Positions 1-9,582 of a DNA stretch of 64,000 nucleotides are shown here, one piece after another. The DNA is from Kosakonia cowanii JCM 10956 = DSM 18146 (GTDB taxonomy: Bacteria; Pseudomonadota; Gammaproteobacteria; Enterobacterales; Enterobacteriaceae), in contig NZ_CP019445.1 of the NCBI RefSeq assembly GCF_001975225.1, forward strand, positions 372,001 through 436,000, written 5' to 3'. The notes beneath the pieces were generated by a model. It saw only the letters and a list, made by a program, of their open reading frames with translations. It did not search any database and was not told the DNA's origin. Positions within the stretch are counted from its first letter, which is position 1; the number at the start of each line of letters is the position of its first letter. The translations under genes were made by a program, and so were the position numbers.

Positions 1-676
1 CCAGATGGCGGTGCGACGCTTCACGCGCCTCTTCCGGTTTGCCAGCCATGATCGCGGCGAAGATACTCGCACGATGGTTGCTGACCAGCGGTAGCATCTC
101 GCGGCGGGCGTAGAGCAGTTCGAAGTTTTGACGAACGTTCTGCGCCAGCATCGGCTCCATGCAGCGTAGCAGATGAAGCAGGACTACATTATGTGCCGCT
201 TCCGTTACGGCGATTTGATACTGCACGACCGCGCTGGACTCCGCGTCCAGATCGCCCGACTGTTGAGCCAGCTCAATAGCGCGATGCAGCTCGCCAATCC
301 GCACTTTGTCTTCGTCGGTGCTGCGAAGCGCCGCGTAATAAGCAGCAATGCCTTCCAGTGCATGGCGCGTTTCGAGAAGATCAAATTGGGATTCGGGATG
401 ATCGGTCAGAAGCTCGACCAGCGGATCGCTGAAGCTCTGCCACAGACTGCTTTGGACAAAGGTCCCGCCACCCTGGCGACGTAGGAGCAGGCCTTTCGCT
501 TCGAGACGCTGGATGGCCTCGCGCAGTGAAGGACGAGAAACGTCGAACTGTTTGGCCAGTTCGCGCTCTGGAGGAAGTTTTTCACCGGGACGGAGTGTGC
601 CCTCGAGAATCAAAAACTCCAGTTGCTGCTCAATCACATCGGAAAGTTTAGGTTGGCGGATTTTGCTGTAGGCCAT
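1..676 (-). CDS. pdhR: Pyruvate dehydrogenase complex repressor PdhR (3' end outside window)
   Basis: GntR/FadR-family repressor of the pyruvate dehydrogenase operon, which responds to pyruvate. Reading down from the ATG at 676, the protein begins [20 protein letters not shown] and continues with a winged-helix DNA-binding domain containing [20 protein letters not shown], then the start of the FCD ligand domain. About 225 of the usual ~254 residues are present; the frame leaves the window at position 1. In relatives the next genes on this strand are aceE, aceF and lpd. An excellent PdhR-type palindrome lies just upstream, so the gene is likely autoregulated. Identity rests on near-match to E. 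coli PdhR. Confidence 0.97.
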   Translation of the reverse strand, partial: MAYSKIRQPKLSDVIEQQLEFLILEGTLRPGEKLPPERELAKQFDVSRPSLREAIQRLEAKGLLLRRQGGGTFVQSSLWQSFSDPLVELLTDHPESQFDLLETRHALEGIAAYYAALRSTDEDKVRIGELHRAIELAQQSGDLDAESSAVVQYQIAVTEAAHNVVLLHLLRCMEPMLAQNVRQNFELLYARREMLPLVSNHRASIFAAIMAGKPEEAREASHRHL

Positions 677-706
677 TGTTCCCTGTCTCTGCCACTCGCC
701 CGGAGT

Positions 707-725
707 AAATTGGTCTTACCAATTT
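707..725. promoter_or_regulatory. PdhR operator
   Basis: The 19-bp sequence is a near-perfect palindrome, AAATTGGTnnnACCAATTT, matching the known PdhR consensus ATTGGTnnnACCAAT. It is centred at 716, between the pdhR start codon (676) and the promoter elements, so binding would block transcription of pdhR and the downstream pyruvate dehydrogenase genes. Confidence 0.9.
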
Positions 726-750
726 CATATTGTTGACGCTAAAGTAACAA
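722..750 (-). promoter_or_regulatory. Candidate pdhR promoter
   Basis: On the minus strand, TTGTTA (745-750) lies 17 bp from TGAAAT (722-727); an alternative -10, TATGAA (724-729), overlaps it. Each hexamer matches consensus at four or so positions. The -10 overlaps the PdhR palindrome, which fits repression by promoter occlusion. Confidence 0.55.
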
Positions 751-752
751 AG

Positions 753-1215
753 TATTCACCTTCTGTCCATACAGGTTTTGATTGAAATCAGGAAACCACG
801 CACATTTTAACAAGCAAAGAGAAATGGCGTTTCAAAGATGTAACCTTACGCAAATGACTCGTTTACCCCTTAAGAGTGAGTTTTAACTTTCCCGAAACGC
901 AAATTACTGAATGTGAACCGATTCAGTCGGTTTATAGATGATTTTTTATTCACTTCTGATGAATAAAAAGAGGGGTGTTTTGGTATGAGGGGGTAAGAGG
1001 GTTATTTGCGGGCGTTCTTTTTTTCGTCAGCTCGTCATAGACGCGTCATAAAGCAGATGCATTCCCGTTCGCTTACCACTATTCTTTGGCATGCGAAAGG
1101 TCTCAAGTCAAAATCATCCTGCCGCTTCGTAAAGCAAAAAATACATATAAATGGAACTTATTCATTACACGCTTAAACATAGCGTAAACATAATAACCAC
1201 ACACGAGGTTTCATA
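753..1215. other. pdhR-aroP intergenic region
   Basis: This AT-rich gap between the divergent pdhR and aroP genes must hold the aroP promoter. A Shine-Dalgarno GAGG (1205-1208) sits seven bases before the aroP ATG. I looked for TyrR boxes (TGTAAA-N6-TTTACA), which control aroP in E. coli, and saw only poor matches around 839-866. No convincing small gene was found. Confidence 0.6.
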
Positions 1216-2586
1216 ATGGAAGGTCAACAGCACGGCGATCAGCTAAAGCGCGGCCTTAAGAACCGCCATATACAGCTTATCGCGCTGGGCGGTGCTATTG
1301 GGACTGGGCTGTTTCTGGGCAGCGCGTCAGTCATCCAGTCGGCCGGTCCCGGCATTATTCTCGGCTACGCCATTGCCGGTTTTATCGCGTTTCTGATTAT
1401 GCGCCAGCTCGGTGAGATGGTGGTCGAAGAGCCGGTTGCCGGCTCCTTCAGCCATTTCGCTTACAAATACTGGGGCAGTTTTGCCGGCTTCGCCTCCGGC
1501 TGGAACTACTGGGTGCTCTACGTGCTGGTCGCCATGGCCGAACTGACGGCGGTCGGTAAATATGTCCAGTTCTGGTGGCCGGAAATCCCTACCTGGGCTT
1601 CCGCTGCCGTCTTCTTTGTCGTTATCAACGCCATCAACCTGACCAACGTAAAAGTGTTCGGCGAGATGGAGTTCTGGTTTGCCATTATCAAAGTGGTGGC
1701 CGTGGTGGCGATGATCCTCTTCGGCGGCTGGCTGCTGTTTAGCGACAGCGCAGGCCCGCAGGCGACGGTTCGCAACTTATGGGAACAGGGCGGCTTCCTG
1801 CCGCACGGCATCGGCGGCCTGGTAATGATGATGGCGATCATCATGTTCTCCTTCGGCGGGCTGGAGCTGGTCGGTATCACCGCGGCGGAAGCGGATAACC
1901 CGGAGCAGAGCATTCCCAAAGCGACCAACCAGGTTATCTACCGCATTCTGATCTTCTATATCGGCTCGCTGGCTGTGCTGCTCTCCCTGCTGCCGTGGAC
2001 CCGCGTAACGGCTGACACCAGCCCGTTTGTACTGATCTTCCATGAACTTGGCGACTCCTTTGTAGCCAATGCGCTGAATATCGTGGTACTGACGGCGGCG
2101 CTGTCGGTCTACAACAGCTGCGTTTACTGCAACAGTCGCATGCTGTTTGGCCTGGCCAAACAGGGCAACGCGCCGAAGATGCTGCAAAAAACCGACAAGC
2201 GCGGCGTGCCGGTCAACACCATCCTCGTCTCCGCGCTCTTCACCGCGCTCTGCGTGCTGATCAACTACCTCGCACCGGAATCCGCCTTTGGGCTGCTGAT
2301 GGCGCTGGTGGTCTCCGCGCTGGTGATTAACTGGGCGATGATTAGCCTCGCGCACATGCGTTTTCGTCGTGCGAAGCAGCAACAGGGCGTCAAACCGCGC
2401 TTCCCGGCGCTCTTCTACCCGCTGGGGAACTGGATCTGCCTGATCTTTATGGCGGCAGTGCTGGTTATCATGGTGATGACGCCGGGTATGGCGATCTCCG
2501 TGTGGCTCATCCCGGTATGGATTGCCATTCTTGGCGTCGGTTACCTGGTACGACAGAAAAATGCAAAAGCGGTAAAAGCACACTGA
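1216..2586 (+). CDS. aroP: Aromatic amino acid permease AroP
   Basis: Inner-membrane amino acid:proton symporter of the APC family, importing phenylalanine, tyrosine and tryptophan. The 456-residue protein (457 in E. coli) starts MEGQQHGDQLKRGLKNRHIQ and then shows the APC signature GGAIGTGLFLGSA in the first membrane helix, followed by about eleven more hydrophobic segments. It is a single-gene unit divergent from pdhR and closed by a hairpin. PheP is the closest alternative, but the N-terminus and the location next to pdhR favour AroP. Confidence 0.96.
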   Translation: MEGQQHGDQLKRGLKNRHIQLIALGGAIGTGLFLGSASVIQSAGPGIILGYAIAGFIAFLIMRQLGEMVVEEPVAGSFSHFAYKYWGSFAGFASGWNYWVLYVLVAMAELTAVGKYVQFWWPEIPTWASAAVFFVVINAINLTNVKVFGEMEFWFAIIKVVAVVAMILFGGWLLFSDSAGPQATVRNLWEQGGFLPHGIGGLVMMMAIIMFSFGGLELVGITAAEADNPEQSIPKATNQVIYRILIFYIGSLAVLLSLLPWTRVTADTSPFVLIFHELGDSFVANALNIVVLTAALSVYNSCVYCNSRMLFGLAKQGNAPKMLQKTDKRGVPVNTILVSALFTALCVLINYLAPESAFGLLMALVVSALVINWAMISLAHMRFRRAKQQQGVKPRFPALFYPLGNWICLIFMAAVLVIMVMTPGMAISVWLIPVWIAILGVGYLVRQKNAKAVKAH

Positions 2587-2601
2587 TCCCCTTCTGCCCT
2601 C

Positions 2602-2623
2602 CCCTCTCCCGCCCGGGAGAGGG
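2602..2623 (+). terminator. Hairpin after aroP
   Basis: A 10-bp GC-rich stem, CCCTCTCCCG pairing with CGGGAGAGGG, lies 16 bases after the aroP stop. The following TTGTTAAA is only a weak U-tract, so termination efficiency is uncertain. The stem resembles the CCCTCTCCC/GGGAGAGGG inverted repeats common between enterobacterial genes. Confidence 0.55.
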
Positions 2624-2635
2624 TTGTTAAACCAA

Positions 2636-2651
2636 TGTTAACTTCCTCACA
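2636..2651 (+). promoter_or_regulatory. Candidate CRP site upstream of the arabinoside operon
   Basis: TGTTA-ACTTCC-TCACA matches the CRP core TGTGA-N6-TCACA at nine of ten positions. It lies 12 bp before an AraC-type half-site. In the araBAD promoter of this same window the corresponding gap is 13 bp. Confidence 0.65.
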
Positions 2652-2663
2652 CTTTCCTTTACG

Positions 2664-2701
2664 TAGCTATATTGTCCATCTCTGCGGCGTGATCCTGCTA
2701 C
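2664..2701 (+). promoter_or_regulatory. Candidate AraC operator upstream of the symporter/GH43 operon
   Basis: TAGCTATATTGTCCATC (2664-2680) fits the AraC half-site pattern TAGC-N7-TCCATA at nine of ten fixed positions, as good as the araI1 site at 55193-55209. A weaker second half starts 21-22 bp on (2685/2686) and shares ATCCTGC with araI2. The order CRP, strong half-site, weak half-site, weak -35 repeats that of the araBAD promoter. The motif match is visible in the sequence; regulation by AraC is inference. Confidence 0.6.
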
Positions 2702-2728
2702 GCAAATAAAAATTTACGGGCGAATAAT
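2699..2728 (+). promoter_or_regulatory. Candidate promoter of the symporter/GH43 operon
   Basis: A near-consensus -10 AATAAT (2723-2728) follows a poor -35 TACGCA (2699-2704) after 18 bp. This is the same spacing as in the araBAD promoter (55227-55256), where the poor -35 also abuts the second AraC half-site. Such weak -35 elements are typical of activator-dependent promoters. Confidence 0.5.
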
Positions 2729-2758
2729 CGAACTCATACCTCAGAGGGAGACCCGTCG

Positions 2759-4165
2759 ATGGACACCACTAAACTGTCTGTTAAAGAGAAGATTGGTTAT
2801 GGCATGGGCGACGCCGGATGCAACATCATCTTTGGCGCCATCATGCTGTTTGTGAACTATTTCTACACCGATATCTTCGGTCTAGCTCCCGCGCTGGTTG
2901 GCGTGCTGCTGCTGTCGATTCGCGTTATTGATGCCATTACCGACCCGTTAATGGGCGCGCTGGCTGACCGCACGCAAAGCAAATATGGCCGTTTTCGCCC
3001 GTGGCTACTGTGGATTGCGGTGCCTTACGCGGTCTTTAGCGTGCTGATGTTTACCACGCCGGAGTGGACCTACAGCAGCAAAGTTATCTATGCCTTTGTC
3101 ACCTACTTCCTGCTCTCCCTCACCTACACCGCCATTAACATTCCCTACTGCTCACTGGGCGGCGTTATCACCAACGATCCGAAAGAGCGCGTGGCCTGCC
3201 AGTCTTACCGCTTTGTGATGGTTGGTATCGCGACGCTGCTGCTGTCGCTGACGCTGCTGCCAATGGCGGAGTGGTTTGGCGGCGCGGATAAAGCCAAAGG
3301 CTATCAGATGGCGATGACGGTGCTGGCATTTATCGGCATGTGTATGTTCCTGTACTGCTTTGCTACGGTGCGCGAGCGTGTGCGCCCGGCGGTGCCGACC
3401 AATGACGATCTGAAGAAAGATTTCCGCGACGTGTGGAAGAACGATCAGTGGGTGCGCATTCTGCTGCTGACGCTGTGCAACGTCTGCCCCGGCTTTATCC
3501 GTATGGCCGCCACCATGTACTACGTCACCTGGGTGATGCAGGAGAGCACCCACTTCGCCACGCTGTTTATCAGCCTTGGCGTGGTCGGCATGATGTTCGG
3601 TAGCATGCTGGCAAAAGTGCTGACCGACCGCTGGTGCAAACTGAAAGTCTTCTTCTGGACCAATATCGCGCTGGCGATTTTCTCCTGCGGCTTCTACTTC
3701 CTTGACCCGCGCGCGACGGTGATGATTGCGGTGCTCTACTTCCTGCTCAACATCCTGCACCAGATCCCCTCCCCGCTGCACTGGTCGCTGATGGCCGATG
3801 TCGATGACTACGGCGAGTGGAAAACCGGCAAACGTATCACCGGCATCAGCTTTTCCGGCAACCTCTTCTTCCTGAAAGTCGGGCTGGCGGTAGCGGGCGC
3901 GATGGTTGGTTTCCTGCTCTCCTGGTATGGCTACGACGCCGGTGCCAAACAGCAGAGCGCCAGCGCTATCAACGGCATTATGCTGCTGTTTACGGTGATC
4001 CCGGGCGTCGGTTATCTCATCACCGCAGGCGTTGTCCGTCTGTTGAAAGTAGACCGTGAATTGATGAAACAGATCCAGGCGGATCTGGAAAAACGCCGCA
4101 TTAACTACCACGAACTGAGCGACAGCCAGAGCGTACCGGCGGCGAAAAACGTAAGGAATGCATAA
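2759..4165 (+). CDS. GPH-family (MFS) glycoside:cation symporter, probable arabinoside transporter
   Basis: A 468-residue inner-membrane protein of the glycoside-pentoside-hexuronide:cation symporter family (relatives MelB, XynP, YicJ). The N-terminus VKEKIGYGMGDAGCNIIFG and the loop DPLMGALADRTQSKYGRFRPW are characteristic of the family; about twelve hydrophobic segments are visible. A good ribosome site (AGAGGGAG, 2743-2750) precedes the ATG. The stop overlaps the start of the GH43 gene by one base (TAATG), so the two are probably translationally coupled. Substrate is inferred from that partner: short arabinosides or arabino-oligosaccharides. Xylosides cannot be excluded. Confidence 0.85.
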   Translation: MDTTKLSVKEKIGYGMGDAGCNIIFGAIMLFVNYFYTDIFGLAPALVGVLLLSIRVIDAITDPLMGALADRTQSKYGRFRPWLLWIAVPYAVFSVLMFTTPEWTYSSKVIYAFVTYFLLSLTYTAINIPYCSLGGVITNDPKERVACQSYRFVMVGIATLLLSLTLLPMAEWFGGADKAKGYQMAMTVLAFIGMCMFLYCFATVRERVRPAVPTNDDLKKDFRDVWKNDQWVRILLLTLCNVCPGFIRMAATMYYVTWVMQESTHFATLFISLGVVGMMFGSMLAKVLTDRWCKLKVFFWTNIALAIFSCGFYFLDPRATVMIAVLYFLLNILHQIPSPLHWSLMADVDDYGEWKTGKRITGISFSGNLFFLKVGLAVAGAMVGFLLSWYGYDAGAKQQSASAINGIMLLFTVIPGVGYLITAGVVRLLKVDRELMKQIQADLEKRRINYHELSDSQSVPAAKNVRNA

Positions 4166-5115
4166 TGAAAACCTGGCCGAACCCCTTTATTGAACAGCGC
4201 GCAGACCCGTTTATTCTGCGCCACGACGAACACTACTACTTTGTCGCCTCGGTGCCGGAGTACGACCGCCTCGAGATCCGCCGCGCCGCCACGCTCGACG
4301 GGCTGCGCAGCGCCAAAGGAGTGGTCGTGTGGCGTAAACCGCAAAGCGGGCCGATGAGCGAGCTTATCTGGGCACCCGAACTGCATCATATTGAGGGCAA
4401 ATGGTATTTGTACTTTGCCGCCGCCGGAACAAAGGCGCTCGATAAGCTGAATATGTTCCAGCACCGCATGTTTGTGCTGGAGTGCGCAGACGCCGATCCG
4501 CTCAGCGGAGAGTGGGTTGAAAAAGGCCAGGTTAAGACGCCATTCGACACCTTTGCGCTGGATGCCACCACCTTTGTGCATCAGGGCAAGCGCTGGTATT
4601 TGTGGGCGCAAAAAGCGCCGGATATTGCGGGCAACTCCAATCTCTATCTGGCGGAGATGGAAAACCCGTGGACGCTGAAAGGCGAGCCGGTGATGTTAAG
4701 CAAACCGGAGTTCGAGTGGGAGTGCCGCGGCTTTCTGGTTAACGAAGGCCCGGCAGTGCTGTTTCACGAAGATAAGCTCTTTATCAGCTACTCCGCCAGC
4801 GCAACGGACGAGAACTACTGCATGGGGCTGCTGTGGATCGATCTCGACGCCAACCCGCTTGCGCCACAAAACTGGCATAAATCGCCAGAGCCGGTGTTTA
4901 AAACCAGTTATGAAAACCGCCAGTATGGCCCGGGACACAACAGCTTTACGCAGACGCCGGAGGGGGAAGATGTGCTGGTGTATCACGCGCGTAACTACAC
5001 CGAAATTGAGGGCGATCCGCTCTACGATCCTAACCGCCATACGCGGCTGAAAACGATTCGCTGGCAGGAAAACGGGATGCCTGATTTCGGCATCCCGGCG
5101 GCGGATAATCAGTAA
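4165..5115 (+). CDS. GH43 family glycosidase, probable alpha-L-arabinofuranosidase
   Basis: A 316-residue five-bladed beta-propeller hydrolase of family GH43. The expected catalytic triad can be placed: general base Asp14 in RADPFI, pKa-modulating Asp133 in ALDATTF and general acid Glu194 in VNEGPAV. QYGPGHNS (253-260) carries the conserved histidine region near the active site. There is no signal peptide, so it acts in the cytoplasm on what the coupled symporter imports, releasing L-arabinose for AraBAD. Beta-xylosidase activity is the main alternative within GH43. It ends 15 bases before the convergent ampE. Confidence 0.85.
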   Translation: MKTWPNPFIEQRADPFILRHDEHYYFVASVPEYDRLEIRRAATLDGLRSAKGVVVWRKPQSGPMSELIWAPELHHIEGKWYLYFAAAGTKALDKLNMFQHRMFVLECADADPLSGEWVEKGQVKTPFDTFALDATTFVHQGKRWYLWAQKAPDIAGNSNLYLAEMENPWTLKGEPVMLSKPEFEWECRGFLVNEGPAVLFHEDKLFISYSASATDENYCMGLLWIDLDANPLAPQNWHKSPEPVFKTSYENRQYGPGHNSFTQTPEGEDVLVYHARNYTEIEGDPLYDPNRHTRLKTIRWQENGMPDFGIPAADNQ

Positions 5116-5130
5116 ACCGGCGGCACGCGG

Positions 5131-5985
5131 TTACATCAGCGTGCCGTAAATCGTCAGTAACGCCACCACCACGACCACGGCAAACGAGGTCTTCTTCGCC
5201 ATCGACACCGCCGCTTTCGGCGTGGCGACCTTATCATGATGCGGCTCGCGCGCCAGCGAGAACTGCGCCAGCCGCGTTAACACATGGTATTGCGAGGTGT
5301 GGGTATCACCGAGCGAGGCAAACCAGGCCGGCAGTGCTTTCTCACCATGACCAATCAACGCATAGACCACGCCCGCAAGGCGCACCGGCACCCAATCGAG
5401 CAGATGTAAAATCGCGTCGATGCCCGATTGCTGCCGCTCGGTCGGCGTCTGGAAGCGCGCCAGCCAATACTGCCAGGCGCGCAAAAAGGCATACCCGGCC
5501 AGCAATACTGGCCCCCAGGGGCCACCCACCACAAACCAGAAGAGCGGCGCGAGATAGAAGCGGAAGTTGATCCACAGCAGCGCATTCTGCAATTCGCGCA
5601 GGAACTCGCGCTCGTCGCAACCGGGCGGCACGCCGTGAATCAGCGTCAGCTCACTGGCCATCGCCATATGGGCGCGGCTGTCGTTTCGCGCCGCCGCTTT
5701 CAGATAGGCATGGTAGTGCAACCGCACTTTGCCCGCGCCGATGCACAGCAGGCCAATCAGGATCCACACCACCAGCAGCGGGACGTTGAAAAACAGCCCC
5801 AACAGCGCGCGCAGAATCAGGAAGGTCACCAGCATGGCTAACGCCGTCATTAACAGCGTTCTCAGCATCGAATAGCGCTTGATGCGCCGGAACAGCACCT
5901 CCAGCCGGTGATCCAGTTGCCAGTGCTCTCCCAGTTTAAACAGCCGCTCCGCTGCCAGCACCAGCAGCATGGTGAATAACGTCAT
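5131..5985 (-). CDS. ampE: Regulatory signalling modulator AmpE
   Basis: Inner-membrane protein of 284 residues encoded downstream of ampD with a 4-base ATGA overlap, the classical ampDE operon. Several hydrophobic segments are visible (about residues 40-60, 65-85, 145-165 and 265-284). It begins [20 protein letters not shown] as in E. coli. Its biochemical role is poorly defined; it has been linked to beta-lactamase induction together with AmpD. Confidence 0.95.
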   Translation of the reverse strand: MTLFTMLLVLAAERLFKLGEHWQLDHRLEVLFRRIKRYSMLRTLLMTALAMLVTFLILRALLGLFFNVPLLVVWILIGLLCIGAGKVRLHYHAYLKAAARNDSRAHMAMASELTLIHGVPPGCDEREFLRELQNALLWINFRFYLAPLFWFVVGGPWGPVLLAGYAFLRAWQYWLARFQTPTERQQSGIDAILHLLDWVPVRLAGVVYALIGHGEKALPAWFASLGDTHTSQYHVLTRLAQFSLAREPHHDKVATPKAAVSMAKKTSFAVVVVVALLTIYGTLM

Positions 5986-6545
5986 GGCTTCTCCTTTTCT
6001 GACAACGCGGCGACCAGGGCACGAAATTTGGCCCAGTCAAACGCATGGCCGGGGTCGGTCTTACGTTCAGGCGCGATATCGCTGTGTCCGGTCATATTGT
6101 CGGCAATCGCCGGGTAAAGCTCAATCACCGTTCGTGTCACCGCCGCCAGTTGGCGGTACTGCGCGTCGGTATACGCCAGATCGTCCGTTCCCTCAAGCTC
6201 AATACCGATTGAAAAATCGTTGCAGCGCTCGCGCCCCTGATAAGAGGAGACGCCCGCATGCCAGGCGCGCTTATCGAAAGGCACATATTGCACGATTTCT
6301 CCGTCGCGGCGAATCAGACAGTGCGCAGAAACGCGAAGATGAGCAATGCCGGCAAAATAGGGATCGGCGCTTGGATCCAGCGTGCCGGTAAAGAGTGCGT
6401 CAATCCACGGGCCGCCAAACTCGCCGGGTGGCAGGCTGATATTATGTACCACTAACAGTGATGGCGACTCATCGTCCGGGCGGCAATCATAATGCGGAGA
6501 GGGCACATGCCGCGCCTCTACCAGCCAACCCTTGCGTAACTGCAT
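5982..6545 (-). CDS. ampD: 1,6-anhydro-N-acetylmuramyl-L-alanine amidase AmpD
   Basis: Cytoplasmic zinc amidase that cleaves the stem peptide from anhydro-muropeptides during peptidoglycan recycling, keeping AmpR-type beta-lactamase induction low. The 187-residue sequence has the zinc ligands His34 (VVHNIS), His154 (TGHSDI) and Asp164 (KTDPGH), with Glu116 and Lys162 in their catalytic positions. It is divergent from nadC and overlaps ampE. All active-site residues are intact, so no loss-of-function is predicted. Confidence 0.97.
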   Translation of the reverse strand: MQLRKGWLVEARHVPSPHYDCRPDDESPSLLVVHNISLPPGEFGGPWIDALFTGTLDPSADPYFAGIAHLRVSAHCLIRRDGEIVQYVPFDKRAWHAGVSSYQGRERCNDFSIGIELEGTDDLAYTDAQYRQLAAVTRTVIELYPAIADNMTGHSDIAPERKTDPGHAFDWAKFRALVAALSEKEKP

Positions 6546-6641
6546 AAGGAACTCCTTATAGAGGATGGTGCTGAAACACGCTTCAGAGTAGCATGCTTAG
6601 GCCGCCTCCCATAATGCCGGAGCTGCACAACCAAACGCTAA

Positions 6642-7568
<927 letters not shown>

Positions 7569-7583
7569 TCTGCGGCCACTCTC

Positions 7584-7605
7584 ACGGGCCGCTGGCCCGT
7601 TTTTT
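7584..7605 (+). terminator. Intrinsic terminator of nadC
   Basis: The stem CGGGCC/GGCCCG (7585-7590 and 7594-7599, loop GCT) is followed by six T residues (7600-7605), 16 bases after the nadC stop. It separates nadC from the pilin operon. Confidence 0.9.
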
Positions 7606-7620
7606 GCGGCTCATCTCGCA
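7605..7620 (+). promoter_or_regulatory. Candidate CRP-S (Sxy-dependent) site upstream of ppdD
   Basis: TGCGG-CTCATC-TCGCA fits the CRP-S pattern TGCGA-N6-TCGCA at nine of ten positions. CRP-S sites need both CRP and the competence regulator Sxy/TfoX, and E. coli ppdD is a known member of that regulon. The site lies about 124 bp before ppdD and touches the nadC terminator. Confidence 0.65.
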
Positions 7621-7743
7621 ACTAAACTGGTCTGTTGTGCAACAGCGGTAAAAACGCCGGAAGCCACTTTCCGGGCTGCTCTTTTGCCACTCGCCCGCTT
7701 TTCACCCCCTGACACAGTAACGGCTCTGCATAAGGAGCCGTCT

Positions 7744-8178
7744 ATGAACAGACAACACGGATTTACCCTCATTGAGCTGATGGTGGTGATTGGCATCGTC
7801 GCCATTCTGAGCGCCATCGGCATTCCCGCCTATCAAAACTACCTGCGTAAAGCAGCATTAACGGACATGCTGCAAACTTTTGTCCCCTATCGCACCGCCG
7901 TCGAGCTTTGCGCGCTGGAGCGCGGCGGGGTCGATAACTGCGACGCCAGCAGCAACGGTATCCCCGCACCGACGACAACACGTTATGTCGCCGCGCTCAG
8001 CGTTGCCAGGGGCGTGGTTTCGCTCACCGGCCAGGAGAGCCTTAATGGCCTGAGTGTGGTGATGACGCCGCAGTGGAGCAGCGCCGATGGCATCCAGGGC
8101 TGGGCACGCAGCTGTAACACCGAGGCAGACAGTGCGTTGCAGCAGGCGTGCGAAGACGTTTTCCGTACCGGTCGATAA
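7744..8178 (+). CDS. ppdD: Type IV major pilin-like protein PpdD
   Basis: A 144-residue prepilin. The short leader MNRQHG is followed by the prepilin-peptidase site and FTLIELMVVIGIVAILSAIG, with Phe as first mature residue and Glu5 of the mature protein in place. Two Cys pairs for pilin disulfides are visible. The ATG at 7744 has the ribosome site AAGGAGC just upstream; an in-frame ATG at 7684 would add 20 residues before the leader and is rejected. It heads ppdD-hofB-hofC, one of the split type IV pilus/competence loci of enterobacteria. Confidence 0.95.
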   Translation: MNRQHGFTLIELMVVIGIVAILSAIGIPAYQNYLRKAALTDMLQTFVPYRTAVELCALERGGVDNCDASSNGIPAPTTTRYVAALSVARGVVSLTGQESLNGLSVVMTPQWSSADGIQGWARSCNTEADSALQQACEDVFRTGR

Positions 8179-8187
8179 GGATATCTG

Positions 8188-9582
8188 ATGAAAGAGAGCA
8201 AACTCGAGGCGCTGTGCCGCCGCCATAATGCGGCATTACTGAGCAAGGATGATGATGCGCTGGTTATCGCGGTTGTAGGTAGTCCGAGCATGGAGTTAAT
8301 GGAGTCACTCAGTTTTGTTGCCCAACAGCGCGTCGATATTCGCTGCTGGACACAGGAGGAGATGGAAAAGCATCAACAGCTCGCCGCGCAGGCGCTACCC
8401 GCCACGCATGCCACGCTCACCGAAGAGAGCGGCTCGGCGGTCGAGATCATCAACCATACGCTGCAACAGGCACTGATGCTGCGCGCATCAGATATCCATT
8501 TCGAGCCGGGCGAGACGCACTACGCGATCCGCCTGCGAGTGGATGGCGTGTTGCATCCGCTGTCGCCCCTGCCCTGCACACTCTCCGATACCCTGACCGC
8601 CCGGTTAAAAGTGATGGGCAATCTGGATATCGCCGAGCGGCGGCTGCCGCAGGATGGGCAGTTCACCGTCACCCTCGCCGATCAGCCGGTGTCGTTTCGT
8701 ATTGCCACACTGCCCTGCCGTCACGGCGAGAAAGTGGTGCTGCGGCTGCTGCACCAGGTAAACCAGGCGCTGGCACTGCCTGCGCTCGGTATGACCGACG
8801 CGCAACTGACGCAGTTCAACGCCGCGCTGGCGCAGCCGCAAGGTTTACTGCTGGTGACCGGTCCCACGGGCAGCGGCAAGACCGTCACGCTCTACAGCGC
8901 GTTGCAGGCGCGCAATAAGCCGGAGGTTAATCTTTGCAGCGTGGAAGATCCGGTGGAGATCCCGCTGGCGGGTCTGAATCAAACACAGATAGCCCCACGC
9001 GCCGGGCTCACTTTTCAAAGTGTGCTGCGCGCCCTGCTGCGCCAGGATCCCGATGTCATTATGGTCGGCGAAATCCGCGATGGTGAAACCGCCGAGATTG
9101 CTATCAAGGCCGCGCAGACGGGCCACCTGGTGCTGTCGACGCTGCATACCAACTCCACCAGCGAAACGCTGGTGCGGATTGAGCAGATGGGCGTGGCGCG
9201 CTGGATGATCTCTTCGGCGTTATCGCTGGTGGTTGCCCAGCGGCTGGTGCGTAAGCTCTGCCCCCACTGCCGCAAGCTGGCGACAGAGAGCATTCATCTG
9301 CCGGATAACGTCTGGTCACGCCCGCTCCCACGCTGGCGTGCTCAGGGGTGTGAAGCCTGTTATCACGGTTTCTACGGCCGGGTGGCGCTGTTTGAGATCC
9401 TCAACATCACACCGCCGATTCGCCAGGCGATTGCCAGCGGCATGAGCGTGAACGAGATTGAGCAGTGCGCGCGTGAAGAGGGCATGACAACGCTTTTTCA
9501 CCATGGCTGCCAGGCGGTTGAACAGGGGCTGACGACCTTTGAGGAGCTGGTACGGATATTGGGCTACCCGCATGGCGAGTAG
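8188..9582 (+). CDS. hofB: Type IV pilus assembly ATPase HofB (GspE/PilB family)
   Basis: Secretion/pilus assembly ATPase of 464 residues (461 in E. coli). Walker A GPTGSGKT occupies residues 225-232; DPDVIMVGEIRD is the Walker B region and TGHLVLSTLHTNS the His box. A CPHC...CEAC four-cysteine zinc motif lies near the C-terminus. The cognate function is to power PpdD pilus assembly with the HofC platform. It starts 10 bases after ppdD and overlaps hofC by 11 bases. Confidence 0.94.
   Translation: MKESKLEALCRRHNAALLSKDDDALVIAVVGSPSMELMESLSFVAQQRVDIRCWTQEEMEKHQQLAAQALPATHATLTEESGSAVEIINHTLQQALMLRASDIHFEPGETHYAIRLRVDGVLHPLSPLPCTLSDTLTARLKVMGNLDIAERRLPQDGQFTVTLADQPVSFRIATLPCRHGEKVVLRLLHQVNQALALPALGMTDAQLTQFNAALAQPQGLLLVTGPTGSGKTVTLYSALQARNKPEVNLCSVEDPVEIPLAGLNQTQIAPRAGLTFQSVLRALLRQDPDVIMVGEIRDGETAEIAIKAAQTGHLVLSTLHTNSTSETLVRIEQMGVARWMISSALSLVVAQRLVRKLCPHCRKLATESIHLPDNVWSRPLPRWRAQGCEACYHGFYGRVALFEILNITPPIRQAIASGMSVNEIEQCAREEGMTTLFHHGCQAVEQGLTTFEELVRILGYPHGE

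Noticed and set aside
839..866. Possible TyrR box upstream of aroP
   Set aside because: The best match has seven bases between the half-sites and several mismatches, so it does not meet the TGTAAA-N6-TTTACA pattern.
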